Positions 6,889 to 8,994 of a DNA stretch of 8,994 nucleotides are shown piece by piece. The stretch is from Elusimicrobia bacterium RIFCSPLOWO2_01_FULL_59_12. GTDB lineage: Bacteria > Elusimicrobiota > Elusimicrobia > 2-01-FULL-59-12. The DNA is taken from NCBI GenBank assembly GCA_001800075.1, contig MGUR01000053.1, positions 54,498 through 63,491 of the forward strand, written 5' to 3'. Within the stretch, counting starts at the first letter, position 1. Each line of letters starts with the position of its first letter. Made by a program: the position numbers and the translations under genes. The notes below the pieces were generated by a model that did no database searches, had not been told where the DNA came from, and saw only the letters and a list, made by a program, of their open reading frames with translations.

Positions 6889-7055
6889 TGCCCTATAACT
6901 TGGGCCTAATAGCCCCACTTTACGCAGTCTAGGCTTTTCGCTAGAGATACCCCATACCTCCTCTAAAATCGAAGAGCATGAGCTGACAGGGCTATTGTAG
7001 AAGCTTGGTTGAAGCTTGTTTGCGGAGGGGGGTTTACAGGGATGTTGAGTTGCGT
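6889..7055. other. Gap between convergent genes, no gene seen
   Basis: Between the palindrome and the end of the four-helix-bundle gene I see no credible coding sequence. A small hairpin, GGGC...GCCC, sits at 6902-6915, and AAGCTT occurs twice about a dozen bases apart near 7001-7018. A minus-strand open frame crosses it from 7059 down to 6757, but it begins at a TTG and runs through the palindrome. The base composition is lower in GC than the operon, suggesting repeat or insertion debris. Confidence 0.4.
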
Positions 7056-7430
7056 TCAAGTGCTGGTTTTTAACGTATGTTTGGCTGTGGCTGCAATTAG
7101 ACCCGTAATCATTCGGCCTATTTCTTCGAGTTTATTCCTGAGTTCTGCCTGATTTTCTTCAGTTAAGACGTTCTGAGTTACTCCCAATTCAATAAAGACA
7201 ATACATTCATTCACAGAGCCCCTTGCAATCCAGAAAAATTGCTTTCGATCATTGGGATGCCAACGCCCACACCCCTCGGCCAGGTTGGCGGGAATAGACA
7301 TAGATGCTCTGCGCAGTTGGTCTACCAGTGACGCCGTCCCTTTTGGGGCTTCTGATGTTAGACGAAGGATGAGCTTTGCGACGATCATTGCCTTCTGGTA
7401 AACGAGAAGGTCTTCGAATAGGAACTTCAT
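7056..7430 (-). CDS. Four-helix-bundle protein, 23S rRNA intervening-sequence (IVP) family
   Basis: A 124-residue protein with the family hallmarks: FEDLLVYQKAM at the start, QLRRASMSIPANLAEGCGR in the middle, and a later helix with ARGSVNECIVFIELG. The family was first seen as ORFs inside 23S rRNA intervening sequences but also occurs widely as stand-alone genes. It forms a four-helix bundle, usually pentameric, with no proven biochemical role. I chose ATG at 7430 because FEDL begins a few residues after the start in relatives. Upstream in-frame ATG 7445 and TTG 7454 add a few unconserved residues, and none of the three has a clear Shine-Dalgarno. It is alone between palindromic repeats, convergent with the response regulator, and visibly more AT-rich than its neighbours, which suggests horizontal acquisition. 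Confidence 0.9.
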   Translation of the reverse strand: MKFLFEDLLVYQKAMIVAKLILRLTSEAPKGTASLVDQLRRASMSIPANLAEGCGRWHPNDRKQFFWIARGSVNECIVFIELGVTQNVLTEENQAELRNKLEEIGRMITGLIAATAKHTLKTST

Positions 7431-7491
7431 ACTGGTTAGATTCATAATCAGCAAAAATATTCACTTTTGAACAGGTTTATCGTCGGAGGGA

Positions 7492-7572
7492 AAGTAAGTA
7501 GTCAGTAGACAGTAGGTGTTGCTCTGGGGGCTAGGTCGTTCTAATGACTACTGTCTATGGACTGCCTCACTT
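7492..7572. repeat. Palindromic element F (AGTAG/CAGTAG word stem)
   Basis: The left arm 7492-7515 is made of AAGTAAGTAG, TCAGTAG and ACAGTAG words. It is an imperfect inverted copy of 7548-7572, which ends CTGCCTCACTT. ACAGTAG/CTACTGT and TAGACAG/CTGTCTA pair exactly. The loop contains CTAGGTCG, reminiscent of the TCTAGG core of two other elements. The short-word stem is again unrelated in sequence to the other hairpins. Confidence 0.7.
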
Positions 7573-7593
7573 AGAACAAGTTTCTCTAAAAAA

Positions 7594-7628
7594 TTACCCC
7601 AGCGGGGGAGGGGGATCCGCCAGGGTAA
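7594..7628. repeat. Short hairpin TTACCCC...GGGTAA
   Basis: Bases 7594-7605 are an inverted copy of 7617-7628 with 10 of 12 matches, around a G-rich loop (GGGAGGGGGAT). Twenty bases downstream there is a run of eight T (7642-7649). It could be a separate small REP-like element; the T run is too distant for a normal terminator. Confidence 0.5.
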
Positions 7629-7649
7629 AATGGGAAGATTCTTTTTTTT

Positions 7650-7729
7650 GTCGTCATCCCCGCGTAGGCGGGGATCCAGTGACGTTGTCTTTCAAGACGC
7701 TGGATTCCCGCGTTCGCGGGAATGACGGC
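7650..7729. repeat. Composite GTCATYCCCGCG palindrome, copy 1
   Basis: Two 30-base units, 7650-7679 and 7700-7729, are inverted copies of each other with 25 of 30 matches. Each is itself a hairpin: CCCCGCGTAGGCGGGG and TTCCCGCGTTCGCGGGAA. GTCATTCCCGCG...GCGGGAATCCAG units of this kind are dispersed in many bacterial genomes and resemble the neisserial dRS3 repeat in layout. A second, modified copy is at 8208-8328. Confidence 0.85.
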
Positions 7730-7816
7730 GTAGACAAATTAAGTCTATCCGATGCGTGTTACGTGGGCGTTAACGGATTGTTAAGTTTCGGTTAAATGTG
7801 AGGCGGGTGGGTGGTG

Positions 7817-7902
7817 AATGGACGACGGCGATGGAGGATGGTCGAGGATGCCTTGTTACAGAGAACCTTCCTAGACCACCCTCCAACCTCCATCATCCAT
7901 TT
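7817..7902. repeat. Palindromic element H (ATGG/AGG word stem, TCTAGGAA core inverted)
   Basis: The left arm from 7817 (ATGGACGACGGCGATGGAGG) is an imperfect inverted copy of the right arm ending at 7902 (CTCCATCATCCAT). The core GTCGAGGA (7841-7848) and TTCCTAGAC (7868-7876) around a 19-base spacer is the reverse complement of the core blocks in the element at 6690-6778. The element ends 11 bases before the stop of the small membrane protein gene. Confidence 0.8.
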
Positions 7903-7913
7903 TCTGTCGAGGT

Positions 7914-8192
7914 TTATTCTTCTTCGAAGCGGACTTTGATGCCGGAGAACCGGCCCGTCCAGAAGTTGTAGAGGAGGGAAATCAGCGTCAGGACCGCCGA
8001 CACCACCGCGGTGTAGACCAGGGTAAACAGGAGCGTTGCCATGATCTTCTGCCAGAACACCGTGATGCGGACGTTCGGGTTGGGGACGATGAAGAAGCTG
8101 ATGACCGCCACGACAAACCCCACCACGACGAAAACCCGGACCGCGTTCCAGAAAACCGACCCGGGCGAAACGGACTTCAGTTCATAATTCAT
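7914..8192 (-). CDS. Small two-helix membrane protein, DUF3566-like
   Basis: A 92-residue inner-membrane protein with TM helices at about 17-36 and 49-75, a short outside loop (PNPNVRITVFWQK) and an acidic C-terminus (KVRFEEE). The layout (SVSPGSVFWNAVRV at the start, LISLLYNFWTGRFSGIKV at the end) resembles DUF3566-type transmembrane proteins, whose role is unknown; this match is from memory of the pattern and is tentative. The start is well supported: AAAGGAG lies five bases before the ATG at 8192, and the longer frame to 8240 would translate part of a palindromic repeat. It is downstream of, and on the same strand as, the sensor gene at the right edge, separated by 146 bases mostly filled by that repeat. 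Confidence 0.85.
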   Translation of the reverse strand: MNYELKSVSPGSVFWNAVRVFVVVGFVVAVISFFIVPNPNVRITVFWQKIMATLLFTLVYTAVVSAVLTLISLLYNFWTGRFSGIKVRFEEE

Positions 8193-8207
8193 TGCGGCTC
8201 CTTTGTT

Positions 8208-8328
8208 CCCGTCATCCCCGCGAAAGCGCGCACGCCACACTGCCGGCGCGCCCGCCCAGTCGTGTGGAGGGCGGGGATCCAGATTCTTATCGCGACTGGA
8301 CTCCCGCTGACGACATGCGGGAATGACG
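8208..8328. repeat. Composite GTCATYCCCGCG palindrome, copy 2, with enlarged left unit
   Basis: The left unit starts CCCGTCATCCCCGCG (8208-8222) and ends GGCGGGGATCCAG (8270-8282). The right unit runs from CTGGACTCCCGC (8297-8308) to GCGGGAATGACG (8317-8328). The halves of the left unit, which meet after three bases in copy 1, are pushed apart by about 47 bases that contain their own inverted pair CCACAC (8235-8240) and GTGTGG (8262-8267). It sits between two minus-strand genes and could weaken readthrough from the sensor into the small membrane protein. Confidence 0.8.
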
Positions 8329-8338
8329 AAGAGTCATG

Positions 8339-8994
8339 TTAGTTAGGTTGCAGCGCGATCAACGTTTTGACGACTACCGACTGGCTCAACGGGACGCTCA
8401 AGACGGAGGCCAGGTAAGTCTTTTCTTGAAATTTCACCGGCCCGCGCATGACGCTGCCTTCTTTTAGAAACGCGTCGGACAGGAGCGTAGCAAAATTGAC
8501 ATCCTTGATCAAATCCATCAAATGACGTTTGTCTTTATCGGCTGGCGGGCCGTTGCCGCTGTCGGCCAGCACGCGGTTGTCCTTGTCCGCCACGATCACC
8601 CGGGCGTCCGGCAGGAGCGAAATCACCAGTTGATGAATCCAGGCTTTTTCCTGTTCCGCGCGCTGCTCGTGGCGGGTCCCCTGCTGCTGCAATTCGGATT
8701 TAAAGCGGGACAACAGCTCGTTGATCGCGGCGTTGACCTGCCCGAACTCGTCGGGGGTTTCCGGCACGTGAGGGTCCGGCAGGGCGGGGTTGATTCCCTT
8801 GAGGGCCGAGCGGGTCAGTTGAAGGGGGCTGAGCACCCAGCGGTTTAGAAAAATCGAGACCGCCGCCGCGCAGGTGACAAGGGATCCCAGGATGATGAAC
8901 CAGAACCGTTTGCGGGACGCGGTGACCTGGCTTTCGATCCGGCGGAAGGTCAGGTCGATGCGGATCACGCCGGCGGGCCGCGCCAGGCCCTGAA
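8339..8994 (-). CDS. Membrane sensor with HAMP and PAS-like domain, no output domain (5' partial)
   Basis: The frame stays open to the window edge, so the N-terminus is missing; 217 residues are visible. It begins LARPAGVIRIDLTFRRIE, typical of the last strand of an extracellular sensor (Cache-like) domain before the membrane. Then come a TM helix (about 29-50), a HAMP domain (WVLSPLQLTRSALKGI, VPETPDEFGQVNAAINEL; about 52-100), an Arg/Glu/Gln-rich coiled coil (about 90-120) and a PAS-like domain (ARVIVADKDNRVLADSG to the end). No HisKA, HATPase, GGDEF or methyl-accepting region follows; the stop TAA is at 8339-8341. A GTG at 8968 could be read as a start but would cut the sensor strand and is rejected. 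It may pass its signal to a separate partner. Confidence 0.85.
   Translation of the reverse strand, partial: QGLARPAGVIRIDLTFRRIESQVTASRKRFWFIILGSLVTCAAAVSIFLNRWVLSPLQLTRSALKGINPALPDPHVPETPDEFGQVNAAINELLSRFKSELQQQGTRHEQRAEQEKAWIHQLVISLLPDARVIVADKDNRVLADSGNGPPADKDKRHLMDLIKDVNFATLLSDAFLKEGSVMRGPVKFQEKTYLASVLSVPLSQSVVVKTLIALQPN

Larger units (their letters stand above)
7431..7913. other. Gene-free repeat island with four different palindromes
   Basis: No convincing gene lies here. About two thirds of the sequence is occupied by four unrelated stem-loop elements at 7492-7572, 7594-7628, 7650-7729 and 7817-7902, each listed separately. The remaining stretch, 7730-7816, has no structure I can name. 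Short plus-strand open frames in it translate the palindromes themselves and lack coding character. Confidence 0.6.

Noticed and set aside
6757..7059. 100-codon minus-strand frame beginning at TTG
   Set aside because: It translates across the whole GGGGTCAG palindrome, has no ribosome site and no family resemblance; it is more likely repeat debris.
7516..7795. Two overlapping plus-strand frames of 69 and 83 codons
   Set aside because: Both consist mainly of translated palindromic repeats and have no coding signature.
8193..8240. Upstream extension of the small membrane protein to 8240
   Set aside because: The extra 16 residues come from the palindrome, and the ATG at 8192 has a strong AAAGGAG at the right distance.
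7650..8328. CRISPR-like repetition of the GTCATYCCCGCG units
   Set aside because: There are only two composite, inverted copies about 560 bases apart with no regular spacers; they are dispersed palindromes.

Overview
The window looks like a chromosomal piece of a GC-rich, Gram-negative, probably uncultivated bacterium. The evidence is an OmpA-like or DUF748-like C-terminus, a lipoprotein signal peptide and several two-component proteins. Many palindromic repeats fill the gaps, which is common in Nitrospirota- or Omnitrophota-like metagenome assemblies. No rRNA, tRNA or housekeeping marker is present, so the lineage is a low-confidence guess.

Bases 1-5825 form a tightly packed plus-strand gene run. 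It contains the 3' end of an OmpA/DUF748-like gene, a dCache-HAMP sensor histidine kinase with all catalytic motifs intact (128-2137), a receiver-DHp-HATPase protein whose ATP-binding motifs are largely destroyed (2161-3324), a membrane AAA+ zinc protease of the FtsH type with almost no periplasmic domain (3333-4970), and an unrecognised lipoprotein (4971-5825). Gaps between genes are 1, 23, 8 and 0 bases. A NarL/LuxR-type response regulator (5977-6687) follows 151 bases later with a strong ribosome binding site. The likeliest logic is that the active kinase senses a periplasmic ligand. It may then phosphorylate the receiver domains, and the pseudokinase and protease would set the response by protein interaction or proteolysis. 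The partnership is inferred from gene order only.

Bases 6688-7913 are mostly repeats: at least six different stem-loop elements surround a single minus-strand gene for a 23S rRNA intervening-sequence (four-helix-bundle) protein. Several hairpins have stems built from degenerate short words such as ATGG/AGG or AGTAAAT. Two of them (6690-6778 and 7817-7902) share the same core in opposite orientation. One (6791-6882) resembles the GGGGTCAG-type palindromes associated with RAYT transposases. Two are long composite palindromes of the GTCATYCCCGCG type. Two more hairpins lie inside the 5' ends of annotated genes, at 145-235 and 4988-5060.

Bases 7914-8994 hold two minus-strand genes: a small two-helix membrane protein resembling DUF3566, and the C-terminal part of a membrane sensor (end of an extracellular domain, TM, HAMP, coiled coil, PAS-like domain) that stops without any recognisable kinase, cyclase or chemotaxis output domain.
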